Shown piece by piece: positions 1-5,953 of a DNA stretch of 6,059 bases. Within the stretch, counting starts at the first letter, position 1. Each line of letters begins with the position of its first letter. The notes under the pieces were generated by a model that saw nothing but the letters and a program-made list of their open reading frames with translations, searched no databases and had not been told where the DNA came from. Made by a program: the position numbers and the translations under genes. This stretch comes from Acidobacteriota bacterium. GTDB lineage: Bacteria > Acidobacteriota > Thermoanaerobaculia > Multivoradales > JAHEKO01. The DNA is taken from positions 1-6,059 of the forward strand of contig JAUWSP010000188.1 in assembly GCA_030610025.1 (NCBI GenBank), read 5' to 3'.

Positions 1-159
1 GAAGGCACCACGGTGGCAGAAGCCGAGAAGATGCTCATTCTCCAGACCCTGGAGAGAGTAGGCAACAACAAGGCCAAGGCGGCTCGATCACTCGGGGTTG
101 ACGTGAAGACCATCCGTAACAAGTTGCGCGCCTGGGGCATGACCGGTCAGGACGAATGA
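1..159 (+). CDS. NtrC-family (sigma-54-dependent) response regulator, C-terminal Fis-type HTH only; 5' partial
   Basis: The frame open from base 1 encodes the last 52 residues of a protein whose start lies outside the window. It shows the Fis-type DNA-binding domain of sigma-54 activators: a first helix around MLILQTLERVGNN, then the helix-turn-helix KAARSLGVDVKTIRNKL, ending a few residues later as in NtrC, ZraR and GlrR proteins. In this family a receiver domain and an AAA+ ATPase that contacts sigma-54 precede this segment; neither can be seen here. The stop codon overlaps the start of the kinase gene (ATGA, 156-159), so the two are probably translationally coupled and form a cognate pair. 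The Fis-type HTH call is secure. The presence of the AAA+ and receiver domains is inferred from the family and from the kinase neighbour. Confidence 0.88.
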   Translation, partial: EGTTVAEAEKMLILQTLERVGNNKAKAARSLGVDVKTIRNKLRAWGMTGQDE

Positions 160-1619
160 AGGTCACCGGCAGAATCGCCACCGGCACCGGGATCGCTGTG
201 TTCCTTCTGTTGGCTGTGTTGGTGTGGGACCTGGCAACGATTCGACGTCTCGCCGCGGTTACTCAGGAGCTCTCCCAGGTCAGGCTGCGAGTCTCGATAC
301 TGGCACTCGAGCAGGATCGGCTGCTGAATCGAATCGACGAGTTCACTCGCAAGTATTCGGTTACCGGAGACGAGGCCTACGATCAGCGCTTGAAGGAGCT
401 CCAGGAGGGCTTTGCTGGACGTCTGGCGGAGCTCTCAGCACTCAGGTTGTCGGAAGAGGAGCGCAGCGAGGTGGGTGAGCTGTCCAGCCTCTGGGCCGGG
501 TACTGGAGGTCGGCGATGGCCTTCCAGGGGACCTCAGCGGCGGAGACCCCAGCGGATTCGGGTCGCACTGAGGATCTGTTGGTTCGATTGGACGAGCTAC
601 AGCGGCAGGTGCGGCGGCTGGACGAAGTCGCTCAAACAACGGTGTCGCGGGAAGCCGAGCGCTCGGCGATGGTCAGCCGAGGGGCGGAGAGGCTCTCCTG
701 GGCGGTTGTCGGCGTGGCGATGGTCGTCAGTCTGATCATTCTGTGGTTCACCGTGCGCTCCATTCAACGGCCTTTGAGGCGCCTTGCCGGTGGTACCAGA
801 GCCGTCGCAGACGGGGATTTCGCGGTGCAACTCGACAGCTCGGGCAAGGACGAGTTCGGGAGGTTGGCGAAGAGTTTCAACCAGATGGTTCGCCGACTCG
901 CCGAGCTGGACCAGGTCAAGAAGGACTTCCTTTCGCATGTCTCCCACGAGCTCAAGACTCCCCTGGTTTCCATGCAGGAGACCAATGAGCTCCTCCTGGA
1001 GGAGATTCCGGGACCTCTGAACGATCGACAACGGCGCTTTCTGGCGCTCAACCTGGAGAGCAGCCTACGGCTGTCATCCATGATCTCGAGGCTGTTGGAT
1101 CTGTCTCAGTTGGAAGCGGGCGTCATGGAGTACGAGCTGCTCAGGCACGACCTGGCGGAAATTGTCGCAACGGCGGTGGTGAGTTTCGAGGCCCGTTCTC
1201 GTGAGGCGAAAGTCGGAATCGAGTTGAACCTGCCGGGACATAGCGTCCCCGTGAACTGCGACCACGACAGGATCATCCAGGTCGTCGGGAACCTGGTGGA
1301 CAACGCCTTGAAGTTCTCTTCACCGGGAGGCTCGATCGAGATTGCAGTGCATCCCTTCCAAGAAGAGTACTCGGAGAAGGGGCCGGCGTTTGTGGAGGTC
1401 AGGGATCGAGGCCCTGGGGTCCCGGACGGGGACAAGGAGCGGATCTTCGAGCGTTTCTATCAGGCGGCACGTGGGCCTGGCCAAGGTGGATCGAGGGGGG
1501 TTGGTTTGGGGTTGGCGATCTGTCGTGAGATCATCGAAGCTCACGGGGGTGTAATCAACGTCAGAGACGGCGAGGAGAGGGGTAGCATCTTCTCGTTTAC
1601 GCTTCCGGCTGCGGAGTGA
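156..1619 (+). CDS. HAMP-domain sensor histidine kinase, GlrK/QseE-like
   Basis: Inner-membrane sensor kinase of 487 residues. Visible order: TM1 about 11-29; an extracytoplasmic, mostly helical sensor region about 30-178; TM2 about 181-200; HAMP about 200-252; HisKA dimerisation domain about 254-322 with phospho-acceptor His264 in HVSHELKTPL; HATPase_c about 365-485. The ATP site is complete: N-box Asn379/Asn383 (NLVDNALKF), G1 box DRGPG 417-421, F-box FERF 431-434 and G2 box GVGLGL 448-453. The stretch after the H-box (SM-E--ELL, then GPL---Q) resembles E. coli GlrK (QseE) as I remember it. That protein also partners a sigma-54-type regulator and a lipoprotein, as here. The ATG overlaps the regulator's stop codon, with AGGA at 149-152 as a closely spaced ribosome site. 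Kinase function is certain from motifs; orthology with GlrK is inference. Confidence 0.95.
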   Translation: MKVTGRIATGTGIAVFLLLAVLVWDLATIRRLAAVTQELSQVRLRVSILALEQDRLLNRIDEFTRKYSVTGDEAYDQRLKELQEGFAGRLAELSALRLSEEERSEVGELSSLWAGYWRSAMAFQGTSAAETPADSGRTEDLLVRLDELQRQVRRLDEVAQTTVSREAERSAMVSRGAERLSWAVVGVAMVVSLIILWFTVRSIQRPLRRLAGGTRAVADGDFAVQLDSSGKDEFGRLAKSFNQMVRRLAELDQVKKDFLSHVSHELKTPLVSMQETNELLLEEIPGPLNDRQRRFLALNLESSLRLSSMISRLLDLSQLEAGVMEYELLRHDLAEIVATAVVSFEARSREAKVGIELNLPGHSVPVNCDHDRIIQVVGNLVDNALKFSSPGGSIEIAVHPFQEEYSEKGPAFVEVRDRGPGVPDGDKERIFERFYQAARGPGQGGSRGVGLGLAICREIIEAHGGVINVRDGEERGSIFSFTLPAAE

Positions 1620-1632
1620 CAAGAGAACCGTC

Positions 1633-2214
1633 GTGACAGCCTGGAAAAGAGCCTTGGTGTTGTCGTTGTCGATGCTGGCCTGGTGCTGCGCCAGCGTCGA
1701 TCGGCAAGCAGACGACCTTTTCGCTGCCGGTGAGTACTCGCAGGCCGCCCACGCCTACGAAGCCTATCTCGACGCTGATCCCAGCCCCGGACCCGAGACC
1801 TCCAGAGCCCTCTACCGCCTGGCCGTGACGTATGGCTCCTCGAGCAGCTCCCTTTACGACCCCGAGAGGTCTGTGGCGTTGCTCCAGAGGCTGCTGACGG
1901 AGGAGCCCGAAGGAGAGTACTCCCTGGGGGCCGAGGTCATGCTCCAGCAGCAGAAGAAGATCGTCAGTCTCAGTGCCGTCGTAGCTTCCCGGCGTGATCT
2001 CATTCAAACGCTGATTGATGATCTTTCGGCGCTTCAGGAGGACCTCGCGAGAACCGAAACAGAGGTCGGTGAGAGGAACGAGACAGTTCAGGCTCTCTCC
2101 GATCGCATCCAGAATCTTCGTAGTGAGATCTCGCGGCTGTCCAAGCAGCTCACGGATCGTGAAGTCGAGCTGGAAAAGCTCAAGGAGATCGATCTGGAGG
2201 TGCTACCGTTTTGA
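1633..2214 (+). CDS. Small coiled-coil lipoprotein with TPR-like region, QseG-like accessory to the kinase
   Basis: A 193-residue protein starting at GTG. The start is chosen because it gives a signal peptide (Lys5/Arg6, then a hydrophobic stretch 7-17) ending at Cys18-Cys19; the next Met, at 14, would destroy the signal. The lipobox is imperfect (LAWC or AWCC, with Trp just before Cys18). Residues 23-65 look like one TPR-type helix pair (ADDLFAAGEYSQAAHAYEAY). Residues about 118-187 form a heptad-rich coiled coil that ends in ELEKLKEIDLEVLPF. A purine-rich stretch, AAGAGAA (1621-1627), lies six bases before the GTG. It begins 13 nt after the kinase stop, so it is probably in the same transcript. 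E. coli QseG, a coiled-coil lipoprotein beside GlrK, is known to modulate that kinase from the periplasm. Equivalent function is inferred from architecture and context; a YbgF-like or other TPR lipoprotein is the alternative. Confidence 0.82.
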   Translation: MTAWKRALVLSLSMLAWCCASVDRQADDLFAAGEYSQAAHAYEAYLDADPSPGPETSRALYRLAVTYGSSSSSLYDPERSVALLQRLLTEEPEGEYSLGAEVMLQQQKKIVSLSAVVASRRDLIQTLIDDLSALQEDLARTETEVGERNETVQALSDRIQNLRSEISRLSKQLTDREVELEKLKEIDLEVLPF

Positions 2215-2258
2215 GACTCTGGGTATTGAAACGGGCGCCTCACCTTTCTATGATCTAT

Positions 2259-2274
2259 TGGCTGGGATCGTGCT
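2259..2274 (+). promoter_or_regulatory. Candidate sigma-54 (-24/-12) promoter, upstream copy
   Basis: TGGCTGGGATCGTGCT matches 10 of the 13 defined positions of the TGGCACGR-N3-TTGCW consensus. It has the invariant GG (2260-2261) and GC (2272-2273) exactly 12 nt apart. Its -24 block (TGGCTG) is weaker than that of the neighbouring element, while its -12 block (TGC plus T) is better. It would start transcription near 2285. It may be an alternative to, a tandem partner of, or a chance neighbour of the site at 2278-2293. Confidence 0.35.
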
Positions 2275-2277
2275 GAC

Positions 2278-2293
2278 TGGCACTATCCTCGCC
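2278..2293 (+). promoter_or_regulatory. Candidate sigma-54 (-24/-12) promoter for the FG-GAP lipoprotein gene
   Basis: TGGCACTATCCTCGCC has a perfect TGGCAC -24 block and a TCGC -12 block. GG (2279-2280) and GC (2291-2292) have the required 12-nt offset. It matches 10 of 13 defined consensus positions; the deviations are T for G after TGGCAC, C for T in TTGC, and the last base. Transcription would begin near 2304, giving a roughly 31-nt leader that contains the Shine-Dalgarno at 2323-2328. It lies in the only sizeable gap of the plus-strand cluster, downstream of a gene for a probable sigma-54 activator. I found no clear activator-binding inverted repeat upstream. Confidence 0.55.
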
Positions 2294-2322
2294 ACGTATT
2301 CCTCTTGCAAGCATCCAACTTC

Positions 2323-2328
2323 GAGGGA
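2323..2328 (+). promoter_or_regulatory. Shine-Dalgarno that fixes the FG-GAP gene start at 2335
   Basis: GAGGGA stands six bases before the ATG at 2335. It decides between that ATG and the in-frame TTG at 2305. The ATG gives a clean lipoprotein signal peptide, whereas the TTG would add ten residues in front of it and would place this ribosome site inside the coding sequence. Confidence 0.75.
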
Positions 2329-2334
2329 ATTGAA

Positions 2335-3570
2335 ATGTTTCGCTCTACAACACTCGTACTCGCGGTCGGCCTCTTGTCGATACTCTGGGTTTCAGCCTGC
2401 GCTACTCAGGAATCCACGGCCCCGGTGGAGGAGGAAGTCGTCAGCCAGGTGCCCTTGCCGAATGGGATTCTGGTCTCCCTGGCCGTATTGGACAAGGATG
2501 CCGACGGCAGGCCGGTGCCCCAGCCTGCCCGGATGGGGATCTTGACAGCCGGCGACAGCGGCTGGACCTACCGATACCTCGAGGATTCAGATAGCAACGT
2601 CCTTCACAAGGCGATGGCCTACCGCTCGGCAGACGGAGATTCGGGCGTGCTCACCCTCGGTGGAACGAGAGCAATCGTCAAGTTCTTGCGAAGCGGAGAG
2701 GAGCCGCAAGTGCTCTGGGAAGCGGACTTCGAGGGCAAATTCAGTCGGATGAGAGATGGCGAGGTAGCCGACATCCATGGGGATGGATCGGCCTCGATCG
2801 CGGTGGCGACCCACGATCAGGGGGTCGTTGCCGTGCTGCGCCCGGATCCCGAGGGCGGCTTCAGCGTCGAAGAGCTGGATCGTGAAAGTGACACCTTCGT
2901 GCATGAAATCGAGATCGGAGATCTGAACGGTGACGGAGCTCTCGAGATCTACGCGACTCCCAGTGAGCCCAACAAGATGGATGGCAGCCCTCAGCCGGGC
3001 AAGGTCGTGCGCTACGTTCCCTCGGCGGACGAGGGTAGAGCGGTGGTGGCGGATTTGGGCGACCGACATGCCAAGGAGATCCTGGTGGCCGATGTCGACG
3101 GTGATGGCACGGATGAGCTGTATGTCTCGGTCGAGGCGGTCTCTGGCGGAGAGGTCGAGATTCGTCGATACGATGCTGGCACCGATCCGGCCGGGGGGAC
3201 GGTGATCGCGACCCTGGACGACACCCTCTGCCGATTTCTGACGGCAGGGGATGTGGATGGCGATGGCAATCAGGAGATGGTCGCGGCGGCGTTCAAGAGC
3301 GGTCTCTGGCTACTCAGGCCCGGTGAGCCTGCCTGGGCGGTGGAGTCGATCGACAAGGACTCGTCAGGGTTCGAGCATGCGGCCATCTTGACCGACCTGG
3401 ACGAAGATGGCATCGATGAGCTGTACGTCGCGAGCGACCGGGACGGTGAGATTCGGCGCTATGTCTGGCGAGACGGGCAGCCGGAGCGCCAGGTCATTCA
3501 CCGTCACACTGATGGTCTGAGCCGATTTACCTGGAATCTGATGCCGGTTCCGGTCGACTCATTGCCGTAG
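2335..3570 (+). CDS. FG-GAP/VCBS-repeat beta-propeller lipoprotein
   Basis: A 411-residue exported lipoprotein. The signal peptide ends in LWVSAC, with Cys22 as the expected lipidated residue, followed by an acidic, Pro-rich linker (23-40). The body carries five acidic loops of the FG-GAP/VCBS calcium-binding type: DIHGDG 146-151, DLNGDG 196-201, DVDGDG 253-258, DVDGDG 306-311 and DLDEDG 354-359. Each is followed by a short hydrophobic strand such as ELYVSV or EMVAAA. Spacing of 48-57 residues fits blades of a beta-propeller, and an upstream DKDADG (53-58) may be a divergent sixth. No enzymatic motif is visible; the family usually binds calcium, proteins or glycans at the cell surface. It follows the kinase-lipoprotein genes by 120 nt and has its own candidate sigma-54 promoter. 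The ligand is unknown, and outer-membrane location is inferred from the lack of Asp right after Cys22. Confidence 0.88.
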   Translation: MFRSTTLVLAVGLLSILWVSACATQESTAPVEEEVVSQVPLPNGILVSLAVLDKDADGRPVPQPARMGILTAGDSGWTYRYLEDSDSNVLHKAMAYRSADGDSGVLTLGGTRAIVKFLRSGEEPQVLWEADFEGKFSRMRDGEVADIHGDGSASIAVATHDQGVVAVLRPDPEGGFSVEELDRESDTFVHEIEIGDLNGDGALEIYATPSEPNKMDGSPQPGKVVRYVPSADEGRAVVADLGDRHAKEILVADVDGDGTDELYVSVEAVSGGEVEIRRYDAGTDPAGGTVIATLDDTLCRFLTAGDVDGDGNQEMVAAAFKSGLWLLRPGEPAWAVESIDKDSSGFEHAAILTDLDEDGIDELYVASDRDGEIRRYVWRDGQPERQVIHRHTDGLSRFTWNLMPVPVDSLP

Positions 3571-3578
3571 GACCGCCT

Positions 3579-4301
3579 TCAGGAGCTCAGATCGAGGAGC
3601 CAGGCATCCTGGACCGACGAGCTGACGACCTCTCGGGCCAGATTGAACCAGCGATCACAGTTGTCCAGAATGGCGCTGTCAGCTGTTGCGACGACGTGCG
3701 AGGACTCCTTCAGGAGTCTATCGGTCTGAGACGTGAGATCTACCTCCCAGGAGGCTCGTGCGGTCACGACGACCTCCTCGATCAGCCTCTTGAGACGAGC
3801 GCTGTTGGAGACCGGGCGATCGAGGTACCAGAGGACCCTGGCGCAGCCGATCCTGTCGAGATAGTTGGAAATCAGCTCCACCGCCTGTCGCGTGACGTGA
3901 ACCCGTCGGTAGTGTCGACTCATGGCGGCGAGGTCCCGAAGAGCCCCGTCGCGACCCAGTAACAAGAGTCCGCCCGACAGGGCAGCTTCGACGGTCAAGA
4001 GCACGTTGTAGCCGTCGACAGAGAGGGTCTCTCCTGCAATGATCTCTGGAGGCACGAGTCGCCGCCTTCGATCCTCACAGTCCTCGGTGCTGGCCGCACA
4101 ACGGCGGAGTACCTTTCTCTGTCGATCCCGCAAGAGATGGCGATCCCCGACGAGTTTCTGGGCCGCCTTCATCGAGTAACCATGAGACAGCAGCCAGGAG
4201 AGCTCCCGCACCGCAATGCGCAGGACCGGCACGGCATCGGTGGAGAAGCATGCTTCATCCTTCGGGTGTGGGCCTCGAGAGGTGCGACGATCCGGAGTCA
4301 T
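3579..4301 (-). CDS. DUF434-family protein, possible NYN/PIN-like nuclease fold
   Basis: A 240-residue soluble protein without signal or membrane segment. I recognise the uncharacterised DUF434 family from its ordered motifs: an N-terminal GPHPKDEACFS (10-20), ELSWLLSHGYS (33-43), LVGDRHLLRDRQR (50-62), VDGYNVLLTVEAALSGG (95-111), GRDGALRDLA (116-125), WYLDRPVSNSARL (158-170) and ATADSAILD (205-213). Function in this family is unknown to me. The Asp96-Gly-Tyr-Asn motif after a short hydrophobic strand, with later acidic residues (Asp161, Asp208, Asp213), resembles the metal-binding layout of NYN/PIN ribonucleases; this is inference from pattern only. The ATG is 5 nt after the stop of the FHA-protease gene, so the two are very likely cotranscribed. 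No good Shine-Dalgarno precedes it, suggesting translational coupling. Its 3' end faces the FG-GAP gene with 8 nt between stops. Confidence 0.85.
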   Translation of the reverse strand: MTPDRRTSRGPHPKDEACFSTDAVPVLRIAVRELSWLLSHGYSMKAAQKLVGDRHLLRDRQRKVLRRCAASTEDCEDRRRRLVPPEIIAGETLSVDGYNVLLTVEAALSGGLLLLGRDGALRDLAAMSRHYRRVHVTRQAVELISNYLDRIGCARVLWYLDRPVSNSARLKRLIEEVVVTARASWEVDLTSQTDRLLKESSHVVATADSAILDNCDRWFNLAREVVSSSVQDAWLLDLSS

Positions 4302-4306
4302 GCCGC

Positions 4307-5953
4307 TCAGCGCAGGTAGATGGGGACAAGGCGCCCCAGGATGGCCCGCATGACCAGCTCTCGAGCTCGCTCGGCGGGCACACCGAGGTTGGAGCCGCCA
4401 AATTCCGGCACGATGGCTGTGGTGACTGCGACGACTCTCCCGTCCAGGTCCAGAACAGGCCCCCCGCTGCCTCCTCGAGTGGTTTCAGCGTCGTAGACGA
4501 GAGCTGCCGGCGTTACCTGCGCGACGATGCCCCGACTCGCGAGCGGCGCGATATGGCCGTTCTGGGCGAGCAGGGCGGCCACGGCCCAGAAGTCCAGGTC
4601 CCGATTGTTCGCCAGTTCGGCCATGAAGGACTCGTCTGTCCTGGCCACAAGTGCCCGGATTCCGGTCGGGTAGCCAAGTACGATCACCTCCTCTCCGCTG
4701 TCAGGTGAGCGATTCGAGAGAGGCAGCACAGGAACGGTGCCCGTGATCCCGCTGCACTCCAGGACTGCCAGGTCAGCGCCATCACTGGCCAGTACCATCG
4801 TGACTGGAAAAGCCTCGGTGACACCAGGGAGGTATCCCTGGAGTCGGCGCATGACGGGGTCGAGTCCCTGAGACAGGACCATCTTCGCCGCATCGTCGTA
4901 CTCCCAGGGGAGGACTACGTGCCGATTCGTGATCAGAAGGCCGTCAACCGTGGCCACGAACGCCGTGCCGGTGAAGAAGGACTCGAGGATCGGGCCGTCA
5001 CCGCCAAGGCTCAAGAGCGGTGCCCCCTCGGGACTCCGAAGGGGCAGACCGTCCGCGTCGAGTCCGACGAATCGAAGTGGCTGGCCGCTGGTGGGCTCGA
5101 CGAATCCATAGGCACCCTGTAGGAGCACGACCGACTTCGAAGCGCTTGCCACGACCCTGGTCGGAGCGGTGGAACGATCTTCGAGAGCTTGGACCCGTTC
5201 CAGCGCTGTCAGCAAATCGAGACGGACTGCGTCGAGCTCCTCCGGTTCCAGCCCTCGATTGTCGTCGCTCTCCAGGAGCTGTGAGATTCCTTCGACTTTG
5301 AGCACCTCTTCAGAGAGGCGGTGTTCGAGCCTGAGGCTCTGGAAGGTCAAGTAGCCGGTTGTCAAGACCAGGGCTCCGAGGAGGGTCAGCAGGGTGATGC
5401 GAAAGGACCGGGATGTCTGTGTGGCCATCTCCCTCGGGGCGCCGGTCAGGAAGAGTGCGGCTCTATTGAGCTTGGAGTCCGTACTGTAGCGAGCGCAATC
5501 GATGCAATCGGAGAAAGCCTCGGTGAAGGTCTTGGCTGCGTCTGAGCCCGCGGGATACAGACGAAATCGGAGAATCGGACCGTCCCGGCCGATCTCGAGG
5601 AGGTCGCCGGATGCGAGCTCGGCCGAGGGCCTTTTCTCACCGTTGATCCAGACCTCTTCGTCGGGCTCGACCAGCAGCTCATAGGTGTCCAGCTTGCGGT
5701 GGAGAGTGGCGTGACGCTCCGCGACGCAGGGCTCGGGCGATACCCGTATCTCCAGCTCGGGACTGGTGCCGATGCGGAGAATCTCACCGCGCAGCCTCTG
5801 GGTCGTTCCACGCCGTAGGCCGGAGAGATGGACGATGACCGGAATCGGATCGTTGGCCACGATAGGAAGCCCTGGTAGCGGCTGGCGAAGAGCCGATTCG
5901 GTGTTGTGCACGGCGCGGTTCGCGACTCTCCGAGTTGGCGGTCTCCCACTCAC
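4307..5953 (-). CDS. FHA domain - transmembrane - trypsin/HtrA-like serine protease fusion
   Basis: A membrane protein of up to 548 residues. Order: FHA-like domain about 38-133; CxxC (Cys150, Cys153) in a linker; one TM helix about 186-204; a coiled coil about 205-262; a chymotrypsin-fold protease about 270-545 with catalytic His345 (ITNRHVV), Asp394 (GADLAVLE) and Ser496 (GGSGGPV). Arginines before the TM suggest FHA in the cytoplasm and protease in the periplasm. No PDZ domain follows, unlike DegP/DegS. The FHA signature is degenerate: Thr63 replaces the Arg of the usual Gly-Arg, and AERH (78-81) replaces SxxH, though Arg80/His81 and Asn104-Gly105 remain. The GTG at 5953 is the longest start but has a poor ribosome site; a GTG at 5860 (517 residues) has AGGG nine bases upstream, keeps the whole FHA domain and is a serious alternative. 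It is the first gene of a two-gene operon. Its substrate is unknown. Confidence 0.9.
   Translation of the reverse strand: MSGRPPTRRVANRAVHNTESALRQPLPGLPIVANDPIPVIVHLSGLRRGTTQRLRGEILRIGTSPELEIRVSPEPCVAERHATLHRKLDTYELLVEPDEEVWINGEKRPSAELASGDLLEIGRDGPILRFRLYPAGSDAAKTFTEAFSDCIDCARYSTDSKLNRAALFLTGAPREMATQTSRSFRITLLTLLGALVLTTGYLTFQSLRLEHRLSEEVLKVEGISQLLESDDNRGLEPEELDAVRLDLLTALERVQALEDRSTAPTRVVASASKSVVLLQGAYGFVEPTSGQPLRFVGLDADGLPLRSPEGAPLLSLGGDGPILESFFTGTAFVATVDGLLITNRHVVLPWEYDDAAKMVLSQGLDPVMRRLQGYLPGVTEAFPVTMVLASDGADLAVLECSGITGTVPVLPLSNRSPDSGEEVIVLGYPTGIRALVARTDESFMAELANNRDLDFWAVAALLAQNGHIAPLASRGIVAQVTPAALVYDAETTRGGSGGPVLDLDGRVVAVTTAIVPEFGGSNLGVPAERARELVMRAILGRLVPIYLR

Noticed and set aside
597..1031. 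A 144-codon minus-strand open frame inside the histidine kinase gene
   Set aside because: It is antisense to the HAMP/HisKA coding region, has no recognisable domain, and arises from the GC-rich codon pattern of the real gene.
2305..2334. TTG start extending the FG-GAP gene by ten residues
   Set aside because: It would bury the GAGGGA ribosome site in coding sequence and put polar residues before the signal peptide; ATG at 2335 fits better.
2215..2334. A GlmY-like small RNA gene in the gap after the kinase operon, by analogy with GlrR targets in E. coli
   Set aside because: The candidate promoter leaves only about 31 nt before the FG-GAP start, with no hairpin or terminator; a normal mRNA leader explains it.
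2015..2545. A 176-codon plus-strand frame bridging the lipoprotein and FG-GAP genes
   Set aside because: Arg/Ser-rich out-of-frame translation overlapping two well-supported genes, with no signal peptide or domain.
2587..3069. A 160-codon minus-strand open frame inside the FG-GAP gene
   Set aside because: It lies opposite clearly conserved calcium-loop repeats and shows no motif of its own.
3600..3612. CCAGG-cat-CCTGG hairpin near the convergent ends as a terminator
   Set aside because: The stem is only 5 bp, it lies inside the DUF434 coding sequence, and no T-run follows on either strand.
5446..5949. A 167-codon minus-strand frame overlapping the FHA region
   Set aside because: It is a shifted frame of the FHA-protease gene, rich in Arg/Ser/Pro and without domain features, while the main frame contains a coherent FHA domain.
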